Positions 1-12,006 are shown, counted from the first letter of the stretch. The stretch: DNA of 64,000 nucleotides from Misgurnus anguillicaudatus (GCF_027580225.2 NC_073348.2:25540001-25604000), one strand, 5' to 3'. Notes: a model not told the origin generated them from the sequence alone. Numbers and translations: made by a program.

Positions 1-2533
1 CCTATTTTAAGTAGCCATTTTAATTTAAACCAAGTCCTAAACCCAACATCACTGGGACAAAAGGCGAGCGTAGTAACATATTATAATATTGTACAAATTT
101 ATACAAACTACCCATGAGAATGTGCTGATAGAGGATTGAAGAGGCGTGTCTGTAAAATCTATAATGACTTCATTATACAGTATTTGTGCAAAAAATGGAA
201 AAAAAATTGGTTTGAATTTAATACAGTTTTGTTTAGTGACCACATCTCAGTTACAATGAAAGTACGAAATGGTAATCCCTAACATCAATTGAAATTGTTG
301 CATGTACATATTAAGTACTAATTTTACCAGAAAAACTTTATATGACATATGTCACTATGTACCCCACAGTGATTGGGGCTTTCACCTCTCATTTGCATAA
401 AGTACAAATTTCAGTGCACTATTTTCTAGCACCATTATATATCCCACAATCCCCTGCATAATCCTGACACTCAGCTTCACTTGAAAACACCTACACGGCT
501 CCAAGTGGGCATGTGCGGTAAAGTGTATCAGAGTAAATTCAGCCGACTGTTTCACATAAACCAGTAAGTTTTTAACTTTATCGGCCTTGCAGAATGAGCT
601 GGGACAATATTCTTTCGAACCAGCCAATGCTTCATATGCCTCAACGCACACTCGCTACCCCACGGCCTGCCATTGTCGTATGTTTAAAATCTTATCCTCT
701 GGATATCCATTCAATTTTCGGCTCCACAAACCAGGCCGACTGTACGACATAACACAGAAAAACAGAACGATCAACCTTGTGCTGTGTCAAATACACCACC
801 GAATTGTAAGCAGAGGTTTATGACCTGCCTGACGGTGATGTATCCTTCAGTTGCCTGCTCAGTGTGAGGGCAGGACATACATAATGAAAAATATACTCAT
901 AAAAGCTCTCCAAACTCATCTGTCGAACTCACTGGGGAAATATGCAGCGGACGCACGCTTTTAATGTCAATAGCCAATTAAGTGGAAAGGTGATATCAAC
1001 CGGCCAGCGAACGCTCTGTACCATGTAAATGCCCTCCGAGACCCTAACCTCTCTGCTTTATCGATTTACAACCTTTTTCATCCCCTCAGCAACCTTTATT
1101 GATTTTCTACTTTGTTACAATTATTGGGTATTTGTCCTGTACCCGAGTTCGGCGACATTCAGGAAAGAAGTGTTCGCGGATTTTGGTGTTGGCGCAAATA
1201 ATGATGTTGGCCAGGGGTAATGGGAGGCTGAAGGTGAAATAAAACATCCAGTGGTCTATGTTTTTATAGGACAGAAAGTCAAGCTTGAAGGAGAAAGTAT
1301 GAAGTTATCTTTTTATCAAGCATGTCTGAACTTTTGAGAGATCACATGAAACGAGAAACACTATTTAAAAAAAGTAAGCGGTTTTGGATAAAAACACATC
1401 CAAGGCAGTGCGAACATGAATAAAAAACGAAATAAAGCAGAAGTAGGGGAAGTAATTTCTAAAACAATACATATTACAATAGTTGCTTTCCACAAAGCCA
1501 AAATTGCAAATACACAACATTCATTGCTCAATGACCGTCTTAAAGTTCACAATTCTCCAATGAGAGCATTTGAAAAACCATTGGGTATATGTGAATGAGC
1601 ACATAATTAGCTTAAGTTGTTCACTGATGCTTGTTTATTTTCTTGGAAAGACTTTATTGAATTTTTTATCATCCCCATAGCACAGGGATTTGAAATGGAC
1701 CAATAGCTCAATAACCATAGCCATTTTAGATTTTTAATCAATTAGTTTAACTTACCCATTTTGTTGATATCCAAACAGACAATAAAAATGGATCATTTAT
1801 TGATACTAAGCTAATAACTAAACTAAGTTTTTACTATTTGGCCTGTGTGCTACATAACAGAACCGCAAGGTCGTAGCAATCAGCATATATATTCCTCCAG
1901 CGTCCCGCGGCTGTGTAATCGTCTTAACCCGAAACGATTTCTGACAATAACATGCGACCATAAGCCAATACTATTATCCGTAATGAGACATTTATTCAAA
2001 TGTGATTGCATGACTCTCCAACCTAATCTGGGTTAAATACAAACATGCATTAAAAGGCCCTGCCGTGGCTTTGTTTGCAGGAGATTGCGACTATGGGACC
2101 GAGTGTTGGGTTAATTATAGCCGTCGTCCACTATTAGACGTGATGAGTCCACATTCCGCCAATCCGTTCCCGTAACTTTCGGTCACTGTCACTGTAATGA
2201 ACCGCAATTCAGAGCAGAGAGGAAGCCGTTTATCAGAAACAATTAGATCTGATCAGACTGACTCATAATCACCCTAATTATCTGTTTTTGTATCCTGATT
2301 AAATATGGATCTGATATGATAAGATGTCACACTGTATTTATCAGAGATGGGACACAATGTTTGGTTTAACAATGACAGAGAGGAAGACAATTTGATAAGA
2401 GATAAGGATATCAATGCCTTCTAGATAAGTTAAATGGAAATTAAAATGTTTGTAGCCAAACAGCTACAAGTCAATGGTGCTTGATTACAAAAAGAAAATC
2501 CTTGAAATTTCTATATTTGTGTTGGAACAATTT
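1..2533. other. Unique AT-rich intergenic DNA, no gene seen
   Basis: No reading frame here is long or shows a recognisable domain, and I see no repeat family with clear ends. About 1840-2290 is less AT-rich and has homeodomain-like ATTA sites and a GATC-rich stretch, so it could be a conserved non-coding element. That cannot be shown without alignment to other fish. Confidence 0.4.
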
Positions 2534-2578
2534 GATGGTGAGTAAATTATGTCATTTTGGGGTGAACTATCCCTTTAA
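2534..2578. repeat. 3' end fragment of the GTTCACCC TTAA-flanked family
   Basis: The text reads from GGTGAGTAAATTATG to GGGTGAACTATCCC followed by TTTAA. This matches the right end of the complete copy at 38853-39158. Only the terminal ~45 bp is kept. Confidence 0.6.
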
Positions 2579-2601
2579 AATGTACTATTGCCAGTGATTA
2601 C

Positions 2602-3343
2602 TTAAAGGATTAGTCCATTTTCTTAAAAGAAAAATCCAGATAATTTACTCACCACCATGTCATCCAAAATGTTGATGTCTTTCTTTGTTCAGTCGAGAAG
2701 AAATTATGTTTTTTGAGGAAAACATTGCAGGATTTTTTAATGGACTTTAATAGAGCCCAACAATTAACACTTAACTCAACACTTAACAGTTTTCTCAACG
2801 TAGTTTCAAAGGACTATAAACGATCCCAAACGAGGCATAAGGGTCTTATCTAGCAAAATGATTGTCATTTTTGACAATAAAAATAACAAATATACACTTT
2901 TAAAGCACAACTTCTCGTCATGTAGATCCGGTCGTGATGCGCCAGCTGACCCCACGCAATACGTCATGACGTCAAGAGGTCACAGAAGACGAACGCAAAA
3001 CTCTGCCCCAGTGTTTACAAGCGTCTTGAAAGAGGACCGTTCCTACATTGTTGTATTTCAACTGATACTAATTAATGTCTTTGTGTCAGTTTATTGTTTA
3101 CAACGGTCCACAAATGTGCGTTTTATATATGTAACACGTTGAAAAAAACTGTTAAGTGTTGAGTTAAGTATTAAGTGTTGGGCTCTATTAAAGTCTATTA
3201 AAATGAGAAAAATCCTGCAATGTTTTCCTCAAAAAACATAATTTCTTATCGACTGAACAAAGAAAGACATCAACATTTTGGATGACATGGTGGTGAGTAA
3301 ATGATCTGGATTTTTCTTTTAAGAAAATTGACTACTCCTTTAA
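2602..3343. mobile_element. Non-autonomous TTAA-flanked element, AGGATTAGTCC family (copy 1)
   Basis: Long terminal inverted repeats, with TTAA at both outer edges (2602-2605 and 3340-3343). The arm running AGGATTAGTCC...CACCACCATGTCATCC is mirrored at 3160-3339. The middle has a TGACGTCA-like site and no coding capacity. Two longer copies are at 40775-41671 and 51282-52186. The TTAA borders fit a piggyBac-type MITE. Confidence 0.75.
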
Positions 3344-3945
3344 ACATTTAAACATGATTTTTACCATTTTGGAATCCATTAAGCTGATCTCTGATTAGAC
3401 CACTAGCATCGTGCTTAAAATAACCAAAGATAATATTTTTCCTATTTAAAATTGAATTCTTCTGTAGTTACATCGTGTACCAAAACCGGCAGAAAATTAA
3501 AAGTTGCGATTTTCTAGGCCGATTTGGCTAGGAACTATACTCTTGCATAATAATCAAGGACTTTGCTGCCGTAACATGGCTGCAGCAGGCACAGTGATAT
3601 TACGCAGTGCCCGAGAATAGTCAGCTGCTATTGAAAGTTACCAAGGGGACTTTTCAGGTGCTGCGTAATATCATTGCGCCTGCTGCAGCCATGTTACAGC
3701 AGCAAAGTCCTTAATTATTACGCCAGAATGAGAGTATAGTTCCTAGCCATATCAGCCTAAAAAAACTCTAATTTTAATTTGTACACAATGTAACTACAGA
3801 AGAGTCAAATTTTAATAGGAAAAATATCTACTAAAACTAATTGGTTATTTAGTGCGATGCAAATGGTCATTAGCGCAATGCTAATGGTCTAATCAGATTC
3901 AATAGATTATGCTAAGCTATGCTAAAAGTGGTAACGCCAGACCCG
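3344..3945. repeat. Truncated palindromic element, GGGACACTCC family
   Basis: An imperfect palindrome centred near 3625 (GGCTGCAGCAGGC... mirrored by ...GCCTGCTGCAGCC). It matches the complete copy at 37974-38760 but both terminal segments are missing. Its right side passes directly into a different family at about 3946. Confidence 0.65.
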
Positions 3946-4197
3946 GAGATAATTTTTTCGCTTTCTCTCTGCACTAAATGGCAGTGCCATGGTTGGATTG
4001 TGAAGATTAAGGGGCAGTATTATTATTACAAGATCCCCTTTTGACATCACAAGGGGAGCCAAATTTCAATAACCTATTTTTCACATGCAGTAACTCGGTT
4101 GTTCTTTTCATATTATCTAGGCTGATAGAAGCACTGGAGACCCAATTATAGCACTTAAACATGGAAAATTCAGATTTTCATGATATGTCCCCTTTAA
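3946..4197. repeat. 3' part of the AGGGGACAT TTAA-flanked family
   Basis: Matches the right 60% of the complete element at 8355-8792: the AAATGGCAGTG, GACATCACAAGG and CCCAATTATAGCACTT blocks and the terminal ATGATATGTCCCC plus TTTAA. The left part is absent and is replaced by the neighbouring family. Confidence 0.65.
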
Positions 4198-7100
4198 GAA
4201 AAAGCCAATAAAGCACTCCCCTCATTCGTATGAGGTGTTTTCTCAACCAAAATATAATGGCTTGTATACAGTGTACATATTTTACACCAAAAATGTACAA
4301 GTTCAAGACATACAAATGTGCAAGATCAACAAAATGTAAAATGCAGTGACAAAACAGTGGCCCTTCTTACCAGTGGCCATCCTTATTGTTGAGTCCTGTA
4401 TAGACCGGGGCAGTTTTCAGCTCCAATCCTAACTGACAATTACTGACATCTAAATCACAGCCTGACAACAGGAAATCCTCTTACCAGATCATTCTGTCTA
4501 ACACCTCATGATTTCTGAGGGGCCCGGTCACTTTGTGTCATTCACTAACTGTCAAGTTCAGACCAAGTCACCACAGAAATTGCTAGGGAAGTAATGGGCA
4601 CATACAGGACAAAAATGACAAAAGAGAGAGAAAATACGTGACTAGAAATAAAACAGTGAGGAATGATAAGTAGATTCTGTGTAAAAGTTGCGAAGAGCTT
4701 GAAAGAGAGGATAAGGGAAGTCAAGAATAACCAGCTTTTGGGTGCAAGACCAAGGTGCATAGAGGAATCAGCACCCTTATGTACACATATTACACATAAT
4801 GTAATTTAGGAATTGATGAGTCATTAAGATAAACTTCTGACAAACTTTTTTCCCAAGAACATTTTGGAAATCCAAGCACATTTCTGACCTTACAAAGATA
4901 CAGCTTAAATCAAACAAGCTTTCAAAACTTTCCAAACTCTGCATGAATCCTTTATGACAGACAAGACTGAAGAAAAAAGGAAACGCAAACTTTACGGGAG
5001 TGATTTAACGGTCCAGAGAGCTGTGCCCAGCGGCAGACGGGCAAACAGTTGGCATGCCTCTCATTACGGCGCCAGCGTCCGCTCTCTCTCTCCCTCTCTG
5101 CCACCTGTCCAGCATACCTAATGCCACCCTGGCACCCAGCCACATCACTGGCTGACATCATCAAAGCAAGTCGGAGTAGGGCGTCAACCTGGACAGGCAG
5201 CAGAGAGACGGGACGTTGTCTACCGCCATATGTTTTTGCCCTTTCAAACCACAGGTCATCACAGCTGCTTTTTTAATTATTTAAGTTTAATTAACTTATC
5301 TATGCTGCGCGCCAAGCGAAAGCTGGCGCCAAACAGAGGCCGATAGTCTTCAGAAATGCTAAGTGCTCGTGAGATCACAGGAAAGAGATTTCTAATCGCG
5401 TCCTCTTCACAGAACGCTCGACACCGTGTCGTGGATGTATGACAAAACTGTTGGACGGCGTCAAACTCCAACAGCTTGTCATGAAAACGGTACCTGTTTC
5501 ACAATGCCGCATTATAATACGGTCATGCGAAAGGGTCGCAAAAGCAACAATAGCTTGTAATGAAATCTAACCTATTATTAATAACCTTCCCGCAATCAAT
5601 ATGTGCATTAGTTCTCCAGTAATCCTATCTCCATATGCAATGCATCCTTTGTGCTAAAAAGCCTCATTGGCGATATTAAAAAGAAATATAAAACCAAATC
5701 CTGTATCTCTTCTGAATTTCGAGATTTAGTTTCGTTTTTTTTGACGTCCCTACGGTCAGGGACATCTAAGCATGCGTGTAATTAGAAACTTCATTGTTAA
5801 AACTTTCTGCCATGACCTTATGATTCCCCTGTAAACACATTTTACAAGTATCCCCCCCATGCAATAATCCTAGCAGTGTGGCCTCATGGGTAATGTAGTC
5901 TGTGCTTGTAATACTGAAGAGCGTGTCGAACCATCCCTCAGGTGTATATTTTTTTCATTTGTCTCCTTTCGCTAGAATATTCTGCCAGGCGTCGGTGTCC
6001 TAAATGCAATTATTGTACACAGCAGAGCGGAGCAGAGAGGGTCCGCGGGGACCGCCGGTAAACAGGATGCAGTCAGGGGGTGCGGTAGTTCTGCTGCTAC
6101 CTAATTTAATTGGTGCGGCTACTCAGCTCGCCCCAGGTGACCATTATATGAGATCTTTGTAAAGAACATGGTTAAAATCACCTCGGGCTACACCGATGTA
6201 TCGTTTCTTCCCTGGCGTTACCTCTGTGCTGTCCTTCTTTCTTATTTATTGCATTTTCTTCATTCAAGGAAAAGACTGTCCTTGCCATGATGAGACATTA
6301 GGTAGGTAAACAGTGATGACACCAGAGATATGAAAAATTAAGGGTTTGAGGAAAGCGAGAGAGGGAGCGAAAAAACACCAATTTAATATTGAAGGTGGTT
6401 TTATAATAGTCAAACAATGTGTATAAGAAAACCCAAAACCAAAATTAGATATGAAATCATTTGTTTGTGGAGCAAAGTGTGCTTGTGGTGTCATGCATAA
6501 TGTCATTCTTGAAGTTTTAAAGGGTGTACATTTTCGTGTGCACAAGGCTTGCTTGCTGTTCATACAAATAAAGTACAGAATATATTGAAAATCATTTGTA
6601 AACAAGTTGACACCAGGTTTTGAATCTGATAAGTAGCTGATCTGGTCAGCCCCGTAGCACACACATTTATAGGGATGAGACAGCATTTTATGGGTGGGCC
6701 AGCATCTCACCACCCTCAAAAGCACGGAGAAAGCCCATCACATAACATACACAATCCAACAGGCCAAAGGTCCCACAGGAATAGGGGCTAAACTATAAAT
6801 CAATCCAATGTGCCACAGCCAATGAACTGTGCCAAGTAAGCCTTTTGAGACATTTCCATCTCTCTAACCAGCGTCAGTAACTCACTTTCTACCTCTAGAG
6901 CCCCATCCACTAAGGTCTATCCTTCGCTAACTCCTGACAACCATTAGTTCAATACCCAAGTAATCATCTCTACCTTTAATATCTACTTAAACATGAACAA
7001 AATGTTACTTTGGTGTCAGATATTTCTCCTGAAAAAGAGACCCATAAATCTCACTCTTTATTAGTTTCAGAAAAAATCTCATAATATCACAAACTGAGCT

Positions 7101-7230
7101 CAGATTTGCCAACTTTGCAATCAAGTCAATATTATTAAAGATTTTAATGAACATTTCTAATCAAATTTATCAAAATCCAGATTATTTTACCTATACAATC
7201 TACATACATTTTACAGCTCAATACTCTTAT
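4198..7230. other. Unique intergenic DNA, no gene seen
   Basis: No recognised coding sequence. Blocks at about 4990-5240 and 5980-6140 are more GC-rich and lack simple-sequence character, so they are weak candidates for conserved non-coding DNA. A 153-codon open frame on the minus strand (6264-6725) shows no family resemblance and was not accepted. Confidence 0.4.
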
Positions 7231-7300
7231 GCCCGGTTTCACAGACAAGGCTTAAGGCTAGTCCCAAACTAAATGTTTGAGGTGTTAACTGAAAATAACT

Positions 7301-7609
7301 TGGTTGCAATGTGGGACTTTTAGAAGGATATCTTGACAGAAATGCTATGTAGTATACATAACTATATTACCAGTGGTGTATAAAGATCGATCATAATGAA
7401 CTGTATTGTTTTTCTTACCTTAGAATGAGCTGTTTTAATCTACATACACTGCAGGTCTCCTTGCATTGAAGTCGCCGCCCTAAATGGACAAACTGTCTAC
7501 AGAGCGCGTTTCGCCCCTATGGCAGCTACCGTAGCTTCTCTTTGCGTTTTGAAATTGAGGTTGGTTGCAATTTCGCAATCTCACCACTAAACCCACATTA
7601 CACCTTTAA
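7301..7609. mobile_element. TTAA-flanked element, AGGTGCAGTGTGTAA family
   Basis: Contains the diagnostic TTTTAGAAGGAT...CAGTGGTGTATAAAGA block, the CTACCGTAGCTTCTCT block, and ends ACACC with TTTAA (TTAA 7606-7609). The left terminus is decayed (GGTTGCAATGTGGGAC in place of AGGTGCAGTGTGTAAC). Other copies are at 23857-24219, 56903-57273 and 57752-58455. Confidence 0.65.
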
Positions 7610-7737
7610 AATATGTCAATGTCATTGTTTTGACCTCAACTCATTCCCGCCCTGCCTTTTTCTTTAAAAGTTGCCCGCCATTGTTTTTTGTGATTTTCAC
7701 AAAATGTCTTCAAGGAAAATTTTCTTAAATATATATA

Positions 7738-8027
7738 CCATTTCATCAGGCGCACGTGCGGTGATGTGATAAGCGTCTGGTCCGAACTTTACCATTTGTT
7801 TAATGGTCTGACTAGTTGCTGAAACTGAACTCTTAAACAAATACCTCGTCGAAAATAACAAATGTTTTGGGTTCCTATATAATCTACGTGTTGTTAATTT
7901 GGCTTGTTATATAAATAAACTACTTTAAAAGGACTTTGTTGTTATTTGTTCTTCGCAGAGTTTACCGGAAGTTACGTAATGACCACGAAAGGCGCGTGTT
8001 TATGTTGTTACTGCTGAAACCGTCTAT
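7738..8027. mobile_element. Short inverted-repeat element ending TATAGACGGTTTCA
   Basis: The right end reads CTGAAACCGTCTATA and the left end is a diverged counterpart (CCATTTCATCAGGCGCACG). It separates host-repeat text that is continuous in the 43715-44217 copy, and both junctions fall in TA-rich sequence. A one-ended relative lies at about 58238-58375. Confidence 0.5.
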
Positions 8028-8354
8028 AAACATACAAATATATCAAATGAAAAAACAGACCCTCTCTTTTCAAAAAAAAGTTTAATTCTATATATCTTTA
8101 TATAACCTCTCAAATATGGGTAGGTTTCTTCAAAAATATTTAACAAAAAGCTGAGATAATTGCATTTTTGTAAATTATTTTTATTAGAGATTAGATTCAG
8201 AAAGGTTATCAAAACATACACAGTTAAAAATGTAATTAGTTTTTGCTTCAGTTTTTTTATAAATAAGGTAAGAGTCATCTAACCATCTAACCGGAATTAC
8301 AGATTACCGTAAAAACTCATCAGGAAAGCGTTATTTGCAGGGAATTTTTTTCTC

Positions 8355-8792
8355 TTAAAGGGGACATTTCACAACACATTTTAAAGATGTAAAATAAGTT
8401 TTTGGTGTCTCCAGAGTACGTATGTGAAGTTCTAGCTCAAAATATCATATAGATAATTTACTACAGCATTTTAAAATTGACACATTTTAGGTGGGAGCAA
8501 AAATGTGCCATTTTTGGGTGTGTCCTTTTCAATGCAAATTAGCTTGATCTCTGCACAAAATGGCAGTGGCGTGGTTGGATAGTGCAGATTAAGGGGCAGT
8601 AGTATCCCCTTCTGACATCACAAGGGAGCCATATTTCAATAATCTATTTTTTCACATGCTTGCAGAGAATGGTTTACCAAAACTAAGTTACTGGGTTGAT
8701 CTTTTTCACATTTTCTGGGTTAATAGAAGAATTGGGGACCCAATTATAGCACTTAAACATAGAAAAATGTTATCATGATATGTCCCCTTTAA
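8355..8792. mobile_element. Complete TTAA-flanked element, AGGGGACAT family
   Basis: TTAA (8355-8358), then AGGGGACAT at the left end; ATGATATGTCCCCT at the right end, then TTAA (8789-8792). It sits inside the 7636-8823 repeat at a place whose unfilled form (TTCTCTTAATTGA) is at 44171-44183, so the TTAA duplication can be read directly. No coding capacity. Confidence 0.8.
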
Positions 8793-8925
8793 TTGAAGAG
8801 ATTACTGCCGTGGAAAGAATTAAGATGCACACCGGTTATGCTTTTTTCTAAAAGTGACCTAAATATCCCACTTCACCTAAGTCATATTCCTGGCTTAAGC
8901 TTACCCTTGTCTGTGAAACTGGGCC

Positions 8926-9848
8926 TTAATGTATTTTAGTAATTGTCTCAATCGTAGCAATTTTAAGAGAAACATCTGATACTTAAATAAAAACTTCATG
9001 AAAGAACAAACTTTAAGCAATAAAACTTGGGTCCTCTAGGTGATTTCCAAACAAGGGACTGGATTTTAGCCAGACAGAGTAATTTTGTTCTGTCTGCTTC
9101 TGGCATTTGTAAAGCTGAGCATGTGTGCTTTGTACTGGCCACCATCATTCATATTGGCCAAGCATACCCAGTGGTCTCAGAGTCCCTTAAATAACAGAAT
9201 CCCATTTAATACATACACAACGTAGACTTGAACAAATCCACACATATACCCACAAGCACAATAAGCTTCCAGAAGATGGATTTTAGATCCTGAAAAAGTC
9301 GTCCTGTATTCTGAATGGGGCTCATTAGCTGATGCTCTGATGGGTCTAAACAGACCTTCAAACAATCTTATCTCAAAGCTGCACCAGCCGTCACACAGCC
9401 GTGAGCTTACAGGAGCCAGCGCTCATCACAAGCAAATTCCAATGAACTTAACACCATAAACTTATCGCTCAAACATTCAGAAAAACATTGGAGATCTTTA
9501 AAAACCAGAAAAAACAAAATCAACCATCAGCGAACGATGCAGGAGGAATTAAAACTGTGCTTACCTGAAACTGCGAGAATATCTGGTCAGTCAAAAACGG
9601 CACATGAGAGGAGAGAAAGAGAGAAAAAGAAAAAAAATTATTAGAATTGGAGGAATTCATCAATTTAAAAAAATGATTATCGCCATTATACTTAATCACC
9701 ATCAAATCGAATGAAACTAGCCATTGAAGGACCTTCCTCAGGTGGTCATATTTTTTTAGATGAAAACTGTCAAACAACTGTGGTGACATTATGAAAGGAT
9801 ACTGTAAAAATTATTCCCGGATGACATGAAATTGGCCTTTTCATTCTA
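8926..9848. other. Unique intergenic DNA, no gene seen
   Basis: AT-rich sequence with no recognised repeat ends and no convincing reading frame. Confidence 0.4.
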
Positions 9849-10454
9849 CACTCTTAAAAAAAATGGTTCTATATCGAACCAGAAATGGTTCTATCACCCG
9901 CTTCATATATGGAACCCCTAAATGGTTCAATATAGAACCACTTTAATGGGTTCATTAAAAAGAACCCCAAATGGTTCTTTGAATCAAAGTTAGATGGTTC
10001 TATTTAGAACCATTAAAGGTTCTTTATTATTATGAGTAATTTATTATTGATAAGAAATTATAACCGATCTAGAAAATTATAAAAGTTTACTATTTATTAA
10101 TTGTATCATACAGAAATATAAATCTATAAAAATTACTTAAAATCACATCTCTTTATTCTGTTTTAGACAGCAAAACTTTAGTTTACATTTAAAATGTCTC
10201 ATTACATTCAACCATTTAGTTATTTAATTATTTCCATTAAGCATTTTCACTTTTTAATAAACATACATACGTTTATATATAAATAATATATATAAATAAA
10301 TTGCATCTCTGTATTAAACAGCTAAACTCTTAATTACACTATACATTAAACATTTTGTTTAAGTTATTTCCCTTACGCATAGATACTGTACAGTATATGC
10401 AGTATTAATTTTTAGTAACTTTTACATGTGTCTGAAATGATGAAAAGAAATCAC

Positions 10455-10772
10455 GGCAACACTTCACAACAAGGTTCATTAGCCAACACCAGCCAGCTAC
10501 ATTAGTTAACATGAACTAATAATGAACTGCACTTATACAGCCTTTATTAATCTTTGTTAATGTTAATTTCAACAATTACTTTATTAAAATCTTGTTAACA
10601 TTAGTTAATGCACTCTGAACTAACATGAACAAGCAATTAAAGCTTAAATTTTTATTAACTAACATTAACAAAGATGAATAAATACTGTAACAAATGTATT
10701 GCTTATGGTTTGTTCAAGTTAGTTAATACATTAACTAATGTTAACTAATGAACTTTATTGTAAAGTGTTACC
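10455..10772. mobile_element. hAT-type MITE, GGTAACACTTTACAATAAGG family, 8 bp TSD
   Basis: Imperfect palindrome starting GGCAACACTTCACAACAAGG and ending CTTTATTGTAAAGTGTTACC, rich in ATTAGTTAATG/AACTAACAT repeats. It is flanked by a perfect 8 bp direct repeat, GAAATCAC (10447-10454 and 10773-10780), as expected for hAT transposition. No coding capacity. Confidence 0.85.
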
Positions 10773-10873
10773 GAAATCACAATGCATTTAAAGACAATTC
10801 ATGAACAATCTATTAAATAGAATGACAATTTACACAAGTTGAGTGTACATTTGTTTTGTACAGGTATTAAAAC

Positions 10874-10957
10874 TTAAGCATATATTTTATAAATTAAAGT
10901 CACTGTGTGCTTAATGGCAAAAGGGTATTTAACATTGAGGAGAAAAAAAAATGGAAA
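10874..10957 (-). pseudogene. Final C-terminal coding segment beyond the solo LTR
   Basis: Read on the minus strand after removing the LTR and one copy of its 4 bp duplication, a run of nine T leads into LLNVKYPFAIKHTVTLIYK and then IYA and TAA. The nine-T run is where the frame must slip to join the upstream part of the exon. The peptide has the hydrophobic-then-YP-then-KHT layout I recall at the C-terminus of the fish family suggested for this gene. Confidence 0.45.
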
Positions 10958-10961
10958 CAGT

Positions 10962-11869
10962 TGTCACAGAGTGACTATGCGGGGCGGAACCAAAAGGAGA
11001 GTGAAGAGGTTCCGCCCGGACCGGTTTGTACAGACACCGGCACTTCAGGGTTCCCCGGGAATCCCCGCACTCGCTGAAACAAGGCACAGCTGTTATATCC
11101 TCCTCCCAGGCTCGCCACGCCTGGGAGGAGGATATAAAGAGAGAAGGTAGAAGTTACTGAAAGGGTCGATTTTCGGGCGAGTCAACTTCCGCCTTGGGCA
11201 GCACAACGAAGACCAGCCTCCGAAGAGTCCGCAGGCTCTGCTGATCCGGCGACCGCTAGGTAGCGGGCGGAAAGAGTGCGGGGCTGGTCCGGGCGAAAGG
11301 ACGGAAGTTACTTGTCAGAGTGAAGTTTGATCGCGTTGGATATACGCTGCAGATGCCGGCTGGGTTGTTAGTCGTTCGGGTGCTGAAATACGTAGTTCTG
11401 CTACGGCTAGGAGCTGTGGAGAGAGAAGAAACACTGTTCAACAGTCAAGTAAGAACCTCTTGAAACGGAAATACACAAAGCTTTATTGAAGTGTTGTGCT
11501 GTGTCCTTGTCGTCCGTACTCACCTTAGGAGGGTCTTGGACCCTTGTGGATGCCATCAGGGGCCGCCGCGACGGTGTGTGCCCAACCCACCCAGATACGC
11601 TCTGTAGTGGTGTTCCAGCTGGAGTCACGTGGAAACCCCTCCAACGTCCCTGGCCCCGGAATACTCCCCCTGAGGACGAGAAGCGAGATTTTTTGATTAA
11701 CTTTCCCATTCCCCACTTTAGTTTTAAATAATTTAAATAAAGTTTCTATTTCTATATTTTACTTATCTCTGGTTTGTCTGGTCATTGGGGTGCTTTGGGA
11801 CCTCCTCGAGGTGGAACTAGGAGGAGCGTGATCCGCGACAGGGGCGGTCCGCTTCTCCGACCTGTGACA
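10962..11869 (+). mobile_element. Solo LTR, 908 bp, 4 bp TSD
   Basis: Begins TGTCACAGAG and ends GACCTGTGACA, so it has the TG...CA ends of a long terminal repeat with an extended TGTCACAG/CTGTGACA inverted terminus. It is flanked by the direct repeat CAGT (10958-10961 and 11870-11873). A TATAAA box (11133-11138) and an AATAAA signal (11736-11741) put the promoter and polyadenylation site in plus orientation. It is GC-richer than the surroundings. No internal retroviral coding region is present, so it arose by LTR-LTR recombination. The lineage (Gypsy-like or endogenous retrovirus-like) cannot be decided from the LTR. Confidence 0.8.
11094..11136. promoter_or_regulatory. Perfect 18 bp hairpin overlapping the LTR TATA box
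   Basis: The arm TATATCCTCCTCCCAGGC (11094-11111) is exactly mirrored by GCCTGGGAGGAGGATATA (11119-11136) around a 7 nt loop TCGCCAC. The right arm runs into TATAAA, so the structure lies on the LTR core promoter. Confidence 0.7.
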
Positions 11870-11873
11870 CAGT

Positions 11874-12006
11874 CATTCCACAGCCTGTGATGTCAATGTC
11901 TTCCACATATTAAGTTCACATTGTCCATTATAAAGTTGATACATTCAGATTTGAAAAGATCAGGAGAGCCGTTGAACACTATGGTTGGTGTGGGACCTTT
12001 GGGTTC
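11874..12006 (-). pseudogene. Last coding exon of the decayed gene, upstream part
   Basis: The acceptor reads GTTTGTTTTACAG on the minus strand just before 12006. The exon opens in phase 0 with EPKGPTPTIVFNGSPDLFKS and continues to NVNLICGRH and a stop. A +1 shift just before that stop restores EDIDITGCGMTVSIFF, which runs to the edge of the solo LTR. Confidence 0.45.

Larger units (their letters stand above)
7636..8823. mobile_element. TTAACTCTTTCCCCGCC-family element with two insertions
   Basis: Starts TCAACTCATTCCCGCC and ends CCGTGGAAAGAATTAA. The body (AGGAAAATTTTCTT..., ATATCAAATGAAA, CAGACCCTCT, ATGGGTAGGTTTCTT) matches the cleaner copy at 43715-44217. It is interrupted by a TA-flanked element at 7738-8027 and by the TTAA element at 8355-8792. 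Confidence 0.65.
7231..8925. mobile_element. Outer palindromic element with GCCCGGTTTCACAGACAAGG ends
   Basis: The left end GCCCGGTTTCACAGACAAGG is answered at the right by CCTTGTCTGTGAAACTGGGC in inverted orientation. This terminal repeat is a common fish interspersed repeat type. The original element is short; most of the 1.7 kb comes from later insertions at 7301-7609 and 7636-8823. I found no clear target-site duplication. Confidence 0.65.

Noticed and set aside
6264..6725. 153-codon minus-strand open frame
   Set aside because: No domain, no splice context, and ordinary AT-rich composition; likely chance.
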